Below are positions 50,090-62,019 of a stretch of 63,048 bases of DNA, piece by piece. Within the stretch, counting starts at the first letter, position 1. Each line of letters starts with the position of its first letter. The DNA lies in the NCBI GenBank assembly GCA_900660155.1, contig CABFPE010000029.1, positions 585,045 through 648,092 on the forward strand, given 5' to 3'. The notes below the pieces were generated by a model. It did not search any database. It was given only the letters and a program-made list of their open reading frames with translations, and had not been told where the DNA came from. This stretch comes from Hofstenia miamia. Its lineage: Eukaryota > Xenacoelomorpha > Acoela > Hofsteniidae. The position numbers and the translations under genes were made by a program.

Positions 50090-51850
50090 ATTAAAACTGA
50101 CACAAAGCAATGAACTATTTTGCGTTTTCTGTGAAAAGGTTTTCACATGTGAAAAATCCTATTTTGTTGAGCAACACAGATCTACAAGCATAGATACATA
50201 AAAGCTTAATCCATGTTCACAAGTCAAAGTAAAGACAATTGTGTTCCATCCTCGTCACGTAAATAAGTTTTTTGGCATTTTCGTCAGGGTCCATTTAAAG
50301 AATTGTTGATTCAGTGCTTTCTGGAGTTGAACAACAGATCTGCAAGCATAGATACATAAAAGCTTAATCCATGTTCACAAGTCAAAGTAAAGACAATTGT
50401 GTTCAATCCTCGTCACGTAAACAAATTTTTTGGCATTTTCGTCAGGATCCATTTAAAGAACTGTAGATTCAGTGCTTGCTGGAGTTGAATATTCCGCTCA
50501 ATAAACTAAGGTTTAAAACTGACACAAAGCAATGAACTATTTTGCATTTTCAGTGAAAAGGTTTTCACATGTGAAAAATCATATTTTGTTGAACAACAGA
50601 TCTGCAAGCATAGATACATAAAAGCTTAATCCATGTTCACAAGTCAAAGTAAAGACAATTGTGTTCCATCCTCGTCACGTAAATAAGTTTTTTGGCATTT
50701 TCGTCAGGGTCCATTTAAAGAATTGTTGATTCAGTGCTTTCTGGAGTTGAATATTCCGCTCAATAAACTAAGGTATCCAAGCGCAAAGAAACTTGCTGAT
50801 TTCTGCAGACGTGATTTGACTTCGGTATCATCTGCTCGACGTATTTTTCAGTCGATAGTAGAGAGTAAAATTGAGATTATTAAAAGGAAACTTAAGGACC
50901 AGAACATTTTCGTAATTTGGTAGGAAAGCTGGTGTAAAAATTTGAAGTTCGTGAATGACATGTGTGGACGCCTTGACGAACCACATAAAACATATTGTAA
51001 AACTATTCAGAAAGTTGATTGATAATGTTTTAAGAATAATCAATGACGCACTAAGAATGATGAACGTTGAAAGAGGAAATATTCTGTTATTCATCTCCGA
51101 TGCTGCTCGGTATATGATCCGTTGCGGACTAACTTTGAAATCTTAAAACTTTATATCCAAAGCTTCAACATCTCACGTGCCTAGCTGACTTAATACAAAA
51201 TTGCTCAGAAAGAGTTCGAGGTACTTGTGGCGCCATTGACAATCGTATTGCAACAGTAAAATCGGCAACTAAAAAACCGGTCATGGTTGAACATGTTGAA
51301 GAAAATTGGTGCTTCGCCACAACTCATTCTGACAAGATGGGTGGCATAGCTCGAAGCAGCTTCATATCATTCAGACAATTTCAATGAAGTCAAAACAATT
51401 GTATTGAGCTTTTCTGACGATGGTCAATTGGTGCAGAAAGTAAATCAAGCGGTCAATGCTCGAGAAATAACTGACGAACTGGTCTGTGTCTGTACTTACA
51501 GACCACTTACAAGTATTGTCAAAAGTTCGAAAATCTCAAATACACAATTTTCAAGAGTATGAGGATTTCCGAGTTTTGAAAAGTGAGTTAGGGTCACTTG
51601 ATCCTACAAACATTTTGTAATATTTGAGGAACGCTTATCTAAACAAGAGGATCTACAAGAAATTGGGTTATTGATGCATCTGAGGAATCTTTGATCAAGT
51701 TATTATCACATGCTGCACAATTCTCAGCCATCAAGTGGAAATGTTGAACGTGCTTTTTCAAAATTTAACAATATTTTGGCTGATCAACTGAATTTTCTTG
51801 AGGAAAGCTACATTGTTTCTTCTGTAAATAACTCTTGAAGTAAGCTTATC
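50090..51850 (+). pseudogene. Second CGGBP1-like hAT transposase, broken, with triplicated N-terminal segment
   Basis: A BED-type finger NELFCVFCEKVFTCEKSYFV (50110-50170) is followed by ELNIPLNKLRYPSAKKLADF (50744-50805), RRIFQSIVESKIEIIKRKL, CGRLDEPHKT-type segments and, at the C-terminus, SSGNVERAFSKFNNILADQL (51730-51790), the hAT dimerisation region. Stops and shifts occur throughout. It faces the opposite way to the copy at 25769-27028. The DNA between the finger and the NIPLNK block is multiplied (see the repeat entry). Confidence 0.8.
50091..50760 (+). repeat. Three partial copies of the hAT zinc-finger segment
   Basis: The word TAGATACATAAAAGCTTAATC occurs at 50191, 50349 and 50611, with its surroundings. 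Copy 1 is about 50091-50328 and copy 3 about 50511-50760. Copy 2 (about 50329-50510) lacks the first 80 bp with the CxxC pair. In copy 3 the second Cys of the finger reads Ser (FCIFSEK). Confidence 0.8.
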
Positions 51851-52289
51851 TGCCGTTTTTACGATGAATTTTTAGTCAATGGTGATAAAAGTTTTTAAGT
51901 TTTTCGACAAATTTTAAAGTCGATTTTAAATGTTTTGAAATCAATTCAAAAATACTAATTTTTACTTCAATAATCAATCGCTCAAAATATGAGTCATTTA
52001 AGTTATGCAAATATATTGTTTACTGATCTAAAAGATGTTCTTTATAGAAAACTCGATATCCAATTAAAATGGGCTCTAAATGTTTCAAAGAAAAATTCTT
52101 CCTGAACTAAGCAATTTATTTCTAGGTCTATCATTTTCATAAGACAGCTAATCATATTGGACACGCTGTTAACGTTTTCTAAGCTCATCAAGAAATTACC
52201 ACCTTACAATACTATATCAATACCAGGCTTAATTCAAAAGTAGAATTACAGATCAAAACATTTTACTTGCGCTAAAAATAGAGAAAAGT

Positions 52290-52404
52290 TTTGAAGCAAT
52301 CATTTATTAATACCATTATTCGAACTTGGAACTCACTACCTAAAGCGATAAAGAACATTGAAAAACTGCAAGCTTTTAAGAAGTTCATTAAAACTGTTCA
52401 TTAA
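52290..52404 (+). pseudogene. LINE C-terminal end
   Basis: FINTIIRTWNSLPKAIKNIE then KLQAFKKFIKTVH and a stop. The WNSLP..I....+..FK..+K pattern is the usual end of CR1/Jockey-type reverse transcriptases. It could be the end of the LINE whose palm lies at 48630-49660, split by the hAT insertion. Confidence 0.65.
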
Positions 52405-52409
52405 GCAAA

Positions 52410-53030
52410 AGTTTATCACGGGCAATGCATGGTTAGGATAAAAATTCTACAATGATTATACAATATCTCGTTTTTGAAATCCTTATAGTAATTTGTCCCT
52501 AACGTGGTAGATTTATTGTATGTATTGTTTTATTCTATTGTCAGCATTTTATAGTGTTTGTATATTTCATGACACTTTTCAGATAAATTACCAGTTTCTA
52601 ATTGTTAATATTTACTTGAATAATGAATATCTTATCTATCTTAATATCCAATACACAACTACAAGTGATTCGGTCAGAGATTTTCCTGAGGTTTTATACA
52701 AATTTATAATAGATTAGAATAGAAACAATGTTACTTACAATTTAGAAATATGTAATAAATTAAAAAAGAGTTTCGTTAACTAGGAAAATACAATGGCCCC
52801 TAATTAGTACGAAAATGTTTCGCCAAAAATTTTAAACCCAAATTTTCTTTTGGCTTCTCAACCACTAATAAAATTATTAATAAGAATATGCAGATGTATT
52901 TCAACTTACAAAGTCATCGTCAGTTTCTTTACAAATTATTCCTTCTAAAGACAATAGATTTTACAATAATAATTATAATTTCCTAAATTTTAAATAGTGG
53001 CAAGTTTAATTTATGAACATGGCATTTTTT
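52410..53030. other. Intergenic, AT-rich
   Basis: No gene recognised between the LINE end and the Penelope relic. Confidence 0.4.
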
Positions 53031-54270
53031 GGTGTTCAAACTTACTCTCAATAAATTTTAAATAGCTCGATCTTGGTGTCTGGTGTAATATTTTTGTTTC
53101 AAATTTTAGTCCGCATTTAATTAAATGATGAGATATACTAGAACTGGTTTATGTTCCTTAACTCTTTTTGATAGTTGTGTACTAGAAAAACCAATATAAT
53201 TATATATAATATAATTTTGTAAATTATATTAGAATTATTGGTTTCTTCGGTTGTTGGTTTAATTTGAATTTAATTCTTAGTTTCTTATAGTTATATATAA
53301 ATCTAACTTTTTCTTTAATTATTGATATTTTTATTAGTTTTTTATCATGATTTCAGTATGGATTGATTTTCGATCTTTTGTTCTCAATTAAAATGTCTTC
53401 GAATGATTTCTTAATATGTCGATCTATGAAGTTATTTGGATATTTGTTCTTTAATTCTGTCTTCAGTTTTCCTATTCCTTGGTTAGTTGTTCTATATGTG
53501 CTGCAATTGTCAAATATTCGATGAATACATCTTTTAATGATATTTTGTAATTTAAAGGCCTATTTGAAGTGTAGTTCAATAACAATCCTGTGTCTGTTGG
53601 TTTATTATAGATTCCAGTTTCAAATGCATTATCTTTTCTAGTTATTTGTTCATTCAAAAAATGACATCTGTTCTCAGTTTCAATGTCCTTTGTAAACTGA
53701 ATATTCTTGTCAATAAAATTCAATTTTGTAAGTATGTTCTCTGATCTTTCTTCATCTTTTACTAATGTAAATATATCATCCATATAGCGTTGATAGTAAA
53801 TGAAATGGATGTCTGATATTGTAAATTTGTTCTCAATTGTAGTTAAATATATATTTGCATGAGTAGAACTTAATGGATTTCACATGGTTAAACTATCTTT
53901 TGACGATAAAATGTGTTATTGAATTCTATTAAATTATTCTTTGTTGCTAAAGGTTATAGTTCCTTTGTTGCGTTATTTTCAAAATTGTAAATTTTTGTGT
54001 TTTTATTTTTAAGGATTTTAAGGAAGAATTCACTTTTGATTAGAAATTGTTCAATTAACTCTTAAATTTTGTGTACATCGGATCTCTATTTTTGGAATCA
54101 TCCCTATTTTGGCCTTGTGTTCTTCTCCATATGAAAATTTCTGAATATGGATTTTCCATTTTATGAATATGGCCTCCATAACGCTGTTTAAGTCTGTCAA
54201 TACAGTTGTAGCTATTATAATGATTATCGCTGGAATAATCACAAATACTTTGTTATTCATTAGTTTCTTT
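53030..54270 (-). pseudogene. Penelope-like retroelement: reverse transcriptase and GIY-YIG endonuclease, broken
   Basis: Minus-strand order: a frameshifted N-terminal part (54260-54051), FNNTFYRQ (53920), HANIYLTTIENKF in frame fragments, then a clean 103-codon block (53783-53472) with the catalytic box YMDDIFTLV, NIQFTKDIETENRCHFLNEQ and GIYNKPTDTGLLLNYTSNRP, all typical of Penelope enzymes. Downstream, YIGFSSTQLSKRVKEHK (53200-53145) and SHHLIKCGLKFETKIL (53130-53085) form the GIY-YIG nuclease. Several stops separate the parts. Penelope elements copy themselves at nicked DNA and are distinct from LINEs. Confidence 0.85.
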
Positions 54271-55290
54271 TAGAAATATTTTCTGCACATTTTATTATGC
54301 TTTAGTTATACCCACACTCCTAAATATGTCTCTTGAGTAGTTCCCTTTCTTTACCACTAACAAACCTAAATTTTCATTTAAAACATTCAATTGAATTTTA
54401 AAAAATGAAATTTAGTAGATATTTCCTGCAATATCCCATCTCTTCAATGTAGCGAGGAAAATTTCGATTTGTCTCATGGTAAGATTTAGCTTTGCAGCTA
54501 TTGGCAAAATAATTGGATCCTTAGAATTTATGATAGAAAAATCACTATTAGATTGCCTCACTTTTTCCATCAAGTTTTAGTTGGTTAAACGTGTACTATC
54601 ATATCAGGACATTTAAGTATTGGAGGTCGATCCCCTGAAGTACAGGTTCAGGAGTTGTGTTGATAGCAGGATATATGAGAAAGCCCCTATTTATAGATAA
54701 AAATAATTGTCACTATTGTGATTTTTTGATCAAGGCCTAAAATGAGAATAGCAAATGGCAAAGCCTATTGATCTTGGGACAGCCAAGAAAATATTACTTG
54801 GGTGTCAAGATCCAATATTCTGATAAATGTTAAATTTTTAAGAACATTTCATATGCATCAGAATATTTTTTTGCATCACCAATATATTTATAAGGAGTTG
54901 ATTTTTCAGAATATAATAATTACAAATTTAACAGAAAAAATTTACACAAGTCTTGCATTTATAAGAAACCATGATATTTGCACAGAAAGCATGAGCAATG
55001 TTGTCATAAGCGCAGTGCATATAGTTGTTATGTATTATGCAATGAGCATGAATTATGTCAAAAAATTCTTTCAATACTGTAATACTCAATGTGACAAATC
55101 CCAACAGAGAGACTGAGGTTAATGAATTATTGTTGGAAATAGTAGCAGTGCAATGTCCCAATGCCGCATATAGTTGTCGACATTAACTCAACTAAGCAAT
55201 ACTATGCAGACTTTCTAAAATTTAGAATAGAAATTACTCATAATTCTCGTCTCAAAATTGACTGAAATCAATGGAAAACTTAAGTCAACA
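54271..55290. other. No gene recognised; possible Penelope N-terminal debris
   Basis: Minus-strand sequence at 54420-54570 could encode an alpha-helical piece upstream of the Penelope enzyme but lacks a diagnostic motif. The 104-codon plus frame (54802-55116) has no family features. Confidence 0.35.
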
Positions 55291-55299
55291 AAATCTTAT

Positions 55300-55405
55300 G
55301 TCACACTGTGTTGTTATCGAACAATTTCAATATTCAAAAGATTATTGCATAACCAAATCATTGAACATTTAAATAAGCATAATATACTATCAACCACCCA
55401 ATTTG
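55300..55405 (+). pseudogene. LINE reverse transcriptase fragment
   Basis: YRTISIFKRLLHNQIIEHLN then KHNILSTTQFGF matches the fingers region (..SISK.FE+++.NQ+..+L..++IL...QFGFR) of CR1/Jockey-type LINEs. It stops abruptly where the tandem duplication starts. Confidence 0.65.
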
Positions 55406-55410
55406 GATTT

Positions 55411-56738
55411 TGCAAAATTTTTTCCAGCAACTGATACACTATTAAATGCTAGTGGAAAATTGAAAGCATCACTTGATTCTAATAAATTTGTAGCTATAGC
55501 TAGATTTTTCAAAAGCCTTCGATTTTCTCAATCAAAATTAGAATGAGGTTAATGAAATTATATTTTTACGAAATGTTTACCAGGTTACAACGGGGTGCGT
55601 CAGGGAACGATTCTAGATCCTCTAGTTTTTTAGTATTTTTGTGAATATCTTAGATACTGCGAAATTTAATTTTTGAATGATGTCAAAAATATATTTTATT
55701 GTTGTTAAGAATCTTTAGTAAATTTAATAAAAAACATGGACTAAAGGAGATATATTTCGCAAACTTGAGCATCGTCAGAACACAAAAATTACCTCTAAAT
55801 AGGCACTATTTTATTAAAAGATATTATGCAACTAAGCGTTGATTAGAACTAATTTATGTTGATATATGTAATTATCTTTGGTCAAAACCTAAAATTAAAA
55901 TCAATGACAATAACATTTGATAAATCCAATGCTATTTAGAAAATCAATAGGACCTGTGGTGAGGACTATATCGGATATATTAGCAGGCAATCAACAATAT
56001 CAGAACACTTAAGAAAATGTGGACTAAATTATGACATCAAAATTTTAAGATGTTTTTGCAAAATTTTTTCCAGCAACTGATACACTATTAAATGCTAGTG
56101 GAAAATTGAAAGCATCACTTGATTCTAATAAATTTGTAGCTATAGCTAGATTTTTCAAAAGCCTTCGATTTTCTCAATCAAAATTAGAATGAGGTTAATG
56201 AAATTATATTTTTACGAAATGTTTACCAGGTTACAACGGGGTGCGTCAGGGAACGATTCTAGATCCTCTAGTTTTTTAGTATTTTTGTGAATATCTTAGA
56301 TACTGCGAAATTTAATTTTTGAATGATGTCAAAAATATATTTTATTGTTGTTAAGAATCTTTAGTAAATTTAATAAAAAACATGGACTAAAGGAGATATA
56401 TTTCGCAAACTTGAGCATCGTCAGAACACAAAAATTACCTCTAAATAGGCACTATTTTATTAAAAGATATTATGCAACTAAGCGTTGATTAGAACTAATT
56501 TATGTTGATATATGTAATTATCTTTGGTCAAAACCTAAAATTAAAATCAATGACAATAACATTTGATAAATCCAATGCTATTTAGAAAATCAATAGGACC
56601 TGTGGTGAGGACTATATCGGATATATTAGCAGGCAATTAACCAGAAGAATAAATGAGCACGAAATTAAATCAAAAATATCAGAACACCTAAGAAAATGTG
56701 GACTAAATTATGACATTAAAATTTTAAGATGTACCATC
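55411..56738 (+). repeat. Tandem duplication of about 650-680 bp
   Basis: The unit starting TGCAAAATTTTTTCCAGC at 55411 restarts at 56057 (offset 646). The first copy has lost about 36 bp (after GCAGGCAAT, near 55990) that the second keeps. The copies are otherwise nearly identical, including the words GGGTGCGTCAGGGAACGATT and TTTCGCAAACTTGAGCATCG. The unit fuses LINE debris with the start of a Penelope nuclease. Confidence 0.88.
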
Positions 56739-56850
56739 TCCAAAAATTTAAAAGTAATCGAAAGTATATATATAAGATCAATACAACCAAGTCTTAACAC
56801 CAAAGGTGATCACATATATCAGCATAAATTACCTATCAAAGGAGGAAGTT
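56570..56850 (+). pseudogene. Penelope GIY-YIG endonuclease fragment, plus strand
   Basis: TCGEDYIGYISRQLTRRINE (56598-56656), then SEHLRKCGLNYDIKIL, SKNLKVIESIYIRSIQPSLN and a terminal HKL (to about 56832). This is the C-terminal nuclease of a Penelope-like element: GIY-YIG half-motif, Arg, and a Glu in the IES helix. A partial copy with a 36-bp gap is at 55930-56055. It faces away from the minus-strand copy at 53030-54270. Confidence 0.75.
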
Positions 56851-56859
56851 CTCTGACGA

Positions 56860-59800
56860 AATGTCTGCTGGATTACACATGTGCCCAATAACTAACTTTA
56901 GGCTGCGAGGGGACTTTTGAAAATTTTTCATGACTGACTTTGCGAGCGGCACGCCTAAATGAGTTTGGGATATCTTTGCATATACAGAGAAACCCTCAAA
57001 GTTCTTTGTTGCGTCCATGGGCGCAAAACTTTATAAATACTTGAAAATTTGGTATGTAGAGAATTTAAATCAAAGTTCAAAATTTTCAAAAAAATGTTAA
57101 TTTTGTAATCAAATTCAGTCTCATCAAAAAGCTTTAATAGACATTTTCAGTGATTAAAGCATGTTTTCCAATAGACCTGACCATGCCTCACCATTTTCAA
57201 ATTTGCTAATGGGTCTAAACGTGGAAGAACGGTTTGTACGTTGAATCGAGTTTTGATTATGATTAAAATAATTTCTGAGATCAAATTCGATTTTATATTC
57301 ATAGCCTACCATTGACAACATAAATGACATTTTATCAGTAAAACAGATAACCTGGATACAAACGCTTATAAAATTTTACGTTGCTTAAAAAATATGTGTT
57401 CGCATAGCCAGTATCTCCTCGTATGTCAAGTTGTACATGAATTTTCATTTCTTGATATATTTGAATTCTACAATATAAGATTTTTGCAGACTTAAATTTA
57501 AAACCCAGTGAAGAAGACACCAACTTTTTACCAGTTCTTTGGTTTTATTATGATTTCTGTTCTTAATCCTAAACAGCACAGTATATCTTGTCTACACTAG
57601 CAAACAGTCTTCTCCAAACCTATCAGACAATTTTTAATTCCGGTGATATGCAGAAGTTTATGGTGTACAATTGTTGTAAATATTATTCCGGTATCTGAAG
57701 TACATGAGAATATGAAATTCTTCCCATAACTAGCGTTTAGATAATTAGAATGTCTGAAGTCCATGACATCAGGGACAACTAATATCAACTATTTTGCCTT
57801 CACCTAAATAAATCACTCAAGTTCCGTTCAGGCGCGTTGTTCACAAAGTCAGAAAAGCAATTTCTCTTCAGGATATTTGAAATTATTTCGAGGATTTAAA
57901 AAAATTTATAGAAATCATTAGAAATTGGGTTAGAGATGTTAAAATTTGTTACATATTTAGGGCAGTTTCCAATATCAGAATCATAAATTACTTCTCAAAA
58001 GCAACTGGTCCCAACATTCTTCGATCCATAAAACGCCAAACTTATCAATTGAAATTATTTGACGTAACTCCTAAACTACTGTATATTGGAGAACCTATTG
58101 TGTCTACGCTTTGCGAAAAAAACAAACAACTATCTCTGCAGTAAAACTTACGTTATTAGTACTTCGTTTATTGAATTTATAACTCTACATTCATGAATGT
58201 AGTAATATGTCTTTTTTGCTTATTAGAAATCAGGTTGTTGACTAACCGTAGCAAACCAATTATCTCTGTGGGCACTCACTCTCTTAACCGAGCTCAACAA
58301 CTTCAATAATTCTACAAGTGTGGAACAAAAATAATACCTTTTGAAATAAAAGAGTTTTTATTCATTTTGCTTGAGCTGCAGATAGCATTTACTAAAATTT
58401 TCCATAATTAGGATTATGTGGGCTATCTTAAATTGTGTTACACCTTCCTTACTTCTAGTAAAAGGCGATACTGAAGTTTATCAAAATCTAAATGGTTCTA
58501 ATAACAAAATGTTCTCAAACAAAATTTATCTGAATCTTTCAATCAAATTACTTTTAACTACGAAAATTTTCTAAGCAGAATTGGTCAAAATTCAATTTTG
58601 CTAGTTCTGAAACATGACTGATTGACATTGACTATTCAGTTTTAGAACATTAGTTGATACAACAGAATTATAAATAATAGCCTCAAGTCAAAAAGAAGGC
58701 AGTGCAATTATTAAAGGCTAAGTGTATTAAACCAATTTAGAAGTTTATGGGTTGAGAAATCATCATGTATTGTCACTTGAAAACTGAATATTTATTAAGG
58801 AAATATTTGTATCAAAGTGTACTATAAAATGTAATTGGTCATTACACATTAAAAATTATGAATTTAAGGATTTAGTTGTAGAAGTCAGCGAAATCAAATG
58901 GAAATATAGTTTATGCTAACGCAAATGTGGCTTCATTGATAACGAATGCATTGTTTGACCATAACTAAACCACTTTTATATAAAATTCTAGTGTTGACAG
59001 CTAATTTGGAAGAAATTGCAAAAATATTTAGTAACATGTTATTAATCTTAGGCAAATATTCCTGAGAGCATGTATCATTTAAATGCACCAGCAATTTTAA
59101 AATTAATTTTTGCATCTGTCTATCCAAAAATATGTAATATTTAAGACTATCAAAACAAAAGAATTAACCCCATTGATGAACCATTAAGGAACGTGCTAAA
59201 GAGATAGTTGACCCTCTAATTTTCATCATGGAACAAATACCATTGGGATCATTCAAAATGTTATTGCGTTATTTAAAAACAACAATAATATATATTGTGG
59301 AAATTATCGTTATATTTGAAAATATATTTATAACTAAATATATGTTCAATTCTTTCCAATACGTAATTAAGGTTCACCACCAAACTCAATAAGTTATTTC
59401 ATATAAGAAATGGGTTTATCAATAGAATATAAGGCTGTGCAATATGCGTATGATAATTGAACGCTTGCCTGATTAGTAATGACAAGGAAGGTAGATAGCT
59501 CAATGAACACGTTGGAACTTATTCTCATTAAACTGAAAAAATATTTTGCTTTAATGCTAAACTGCATATATAGGAAAAGCGTCTATTGACATTTGGAAAG
59601 TTTGAGATAGGGCACATTTATAGGTGATCGTGCTCGAACATACTGTTGAAATTTTTTACTAAAGTGTATTGCTGTGAACGAAATTGAAAATTTCAATTTA
59701 TTAAAAAGTTTTAAATTCTCGCTTTCCCTAATGTTCAGGTAATCAGTGTTGAAGTCCCACAGGAGAAACAAGCCACATCAATTTTTTCATACGTATGTAA

Positions 59801-59980
59801 ACATATCAGCGAAAACTATTGAGGGATGTGAAATGCATAAAATTTGTGGTCGCTTCATGATAGGGTGAATTCAGATTTTTTAAATCCTTTTCCAGTCGGA
59901 GGCATAATTATTTTGAGTAAAAATTAAAAATTAAATAATTTCTATATGGGTTTAGGGTTAATGTCAAAACAAATCCAGTC
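56860..59980. other. Gene-poor AT-rich desert
   Basis: About 3.1 kb with no recognised gene, paired repeat or microsatellite of note. The few 60-residue minus frames (56836-57018, 57335-57523, 57597-57788, 58933-59127, 59583-59771) show no family motif and stop-rich flanks. Confidence 0.45.
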
Positions 59981-59981
59981 A

Positions 59982-60388
59982 TTTACTAGTAGTATATAAG
60001 CGAGTCCCGGAGGTTACACTTTTTTCTGATTGGTCGAGAGGTGGGCAGAAGGAGGTGTCACTTTTTTGTGATTGGTCGAGAGGGGTGGCCTTTGACCTGA
60101 GGCGTCGTGGACATTGGCGTAGTTTCTTTTACTGACGTCATGCATGTACTTTTACCAGTTTTTGTGTTATTTATGTGGCCTAATTTAGTTTGCATTTTTT
60201 TAGTTTCTTTTACTGACGTCATGCATGTACTTTTACCAGTTTTTGTGTTATTTATGTGGCCTAATTTAGTNACCTCCTTCTGCCCACCTCTCGACCAATC
60301 AGAAAAAAGTGTAACCTCCTTCTGCCCACCTCTCGACCAATCAGAAAAAAGTGTAACCTCCGGGACTCGCTTATATACTACTTTTACT
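59982..60388. mobile_element. Inverted-repeat element with CCAAT/CRE arrays and 6-bp target duplication
   Basis: Ends: AGTAGTATATAAGCGAGTCC at 59988 and its exact complement ending at 60382. TTTACT flanks both sides (59982-59987 and 60383-60388). Inverted arms of at least 63 bp carry 42-bp units with CCAAT boxes (60272-60313, 60314-60355). The middle has two 81-bp direct repeats (from 60121 and 60202), each with TGACGTCA. The n at 60271 marks a join inside the element, so its true middle is unknown. No transposase is present. Confidence 0.78.
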
Positions 60389-60389
60389 T

Positions 60390-61424
60390 AAGAAATCTGT
60401 ACCAAAATTTAAGTGTTTAGGTGTAGCAATTGACAAATAAATTCGATTTCAAATATTACAGTAATTCCATTTGTCATATATCTAAATTTATTCAAGTAAA
60501 AATGCGGTTACAGCGTGGATTAAATGGATTAATTATGAGCCGCTATTGTTATTGTATCGTTTTATTTAACAATTTTGAGAAATAACTTTCTGGGAAAGTT
60601 GAATCGGGAATAAAATTGAGGAAATAATATTTCATGGCAATAGACATTAAAACATTTAGGAAATGTGGGAAATTGTTTTAATACGTTCGTTTCAATTAAC
60701 AAATTTTCGTTAATTAAACTGCATAGCATACATAGAATGACTACACTCTTTGATTGAATTAAATTTCTTAGATATTTTAACACATAAGAAGCCTTACCAC
60801 AAGACGGGTCAATGAAAAAATATATTAATAATGCTTTATCTACAATGTACTATTGGAAGCTGGAAAAATTTGCCAACACATATACATAGGAAGACTATAA
60901 TAAGCGTAAGGAAGAAATTTCCCTGCATTTCTTCACAAATTGATTTTAAAATCTCTAATAAAACATGACCAGGGTAAGCTTTGCAATCGGCTTCACTAGA
61001 TCCTAATTGATTGATCTTGTTCTTTATAAATAATAATATGCATGTATTGTTTTATAACTTGTTTTTGATACTATTGTAGTTGGTTGCTAGATTTTGTTGA
61101 GTAAAATAATTTTTCTTCTTAATGATATTTTTTGACAAAGGTTGGTCGAAGCATTGTTTAGAAATGCCAATATACTGTTAAACACATTCAATGCAATTTT
61201 TAACAGCACATACAATTTTTTGAAACGCGAAATTTAGAAGAACAACGCTTGGAAAAATTCCTACAACGAAACAAAAATTTCTAATAATCTAAACTTTTTA
61301 ATGTAGATAAAAAATATTTTCAATAAAATTTAATTCAACTATAAGGCAATTTTACAAAGGTTTATCAACATTATAAAATTCTGTTGCCATAGTGCAAAAG
61401 AGGAGGATCATAAAAAAACTATAT
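60390..61424. other. Intergenic, AT-rich
   Basis: No gene recognised. The minus frame at 60562-60783 has no family motif. Any 3' exon of the receptor below would have to lie here. A possible donor (ATTG|GTAAAT) follows its last frame near 61432. Confidence 0.4.
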
Positions 61425-62019
61425 TTACCAATTTTTGAGAAAAATGAATTCTAGGGATCTATCGCGGAATGACTTCACACAAAATAAGTAAAAGAAAAAA
61501 TTCGATCTACTATTTATAATTGCAGCTCCATTTGAATAAGCAAGCATTAAATTTTGCTTGGCTAACCCTTGAGGAGTCTCCACTGGTACAATGTCTCCAA
61601 TATAATCAAATAAGCCAACCACGGCTAATATAATGAGAAATGTGGTTGAAATTAGCACAGGACTTACTGTAATCTGCTTTTCATTGCTATTTTTTACTGC
61701 TTTTTCTATTTTTTTCCATTGTCTCATTCCATAGATGATCTAAAGACTTCCAAGAAGTGTGATAAAGAATGGCAAAACGCCTTGTACTACACAATATTCA
61801 AGAATTGTAGAATTTCATATTTGTAAAGGATATACATTTATTATCATGAAAACCATAGAATAGAAATTTCGGTATATTGAAAGTAACAGAAAATAATAAC
61901 ACAAGAAATGATATGAAATATGCTAAATTTGGTTGACCATATTTTTTGTAAAGGATCGGATATTTAATAGCTAGATTCCGCTCATACGTCAAAAGAACTC
62001 TTTGCCAAATGCAACTAGA
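61425..62019 (-). pseudogene. Rhodopsin-family GPCR fragment, FMRFamide-receptor-like, damaged
   Basis: From an acceptor at about 62019 the minus strand reads WQRVLLTYERNLAIKYPIL, where YERNLAI stands for the DRY box at the end of helix 3. Helix 4 follows (NLAYFISFLVLLFSVTFNIP), then a frameshift near 61805, helix 5 (VVQGVLPFFITLLGSL) with an in-frame TAG at 61742-61740, a basic loop, helix 6 (ISTTFLIILAVVGLFDYIGD) and helix 7 with INSRSNFFFYLFCVKSFR. The last motif is the NSS.NF..Y form typical of FMRFamide-like peptide receptors. Such receptors sense neuropeptides at the cell surface and signal through G proteins. Helices 1-3 are not identified upstream. The two breaks suggest a pseudogene or base errors. 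Confidence 0.65.

Noticed and set aside
60107..60391. 94-codon plus frame with two copies of a hydrophobic segment
   Set aside because: It is the 81-bp direct repeat of the element translated, and it crosses the n at 60271.
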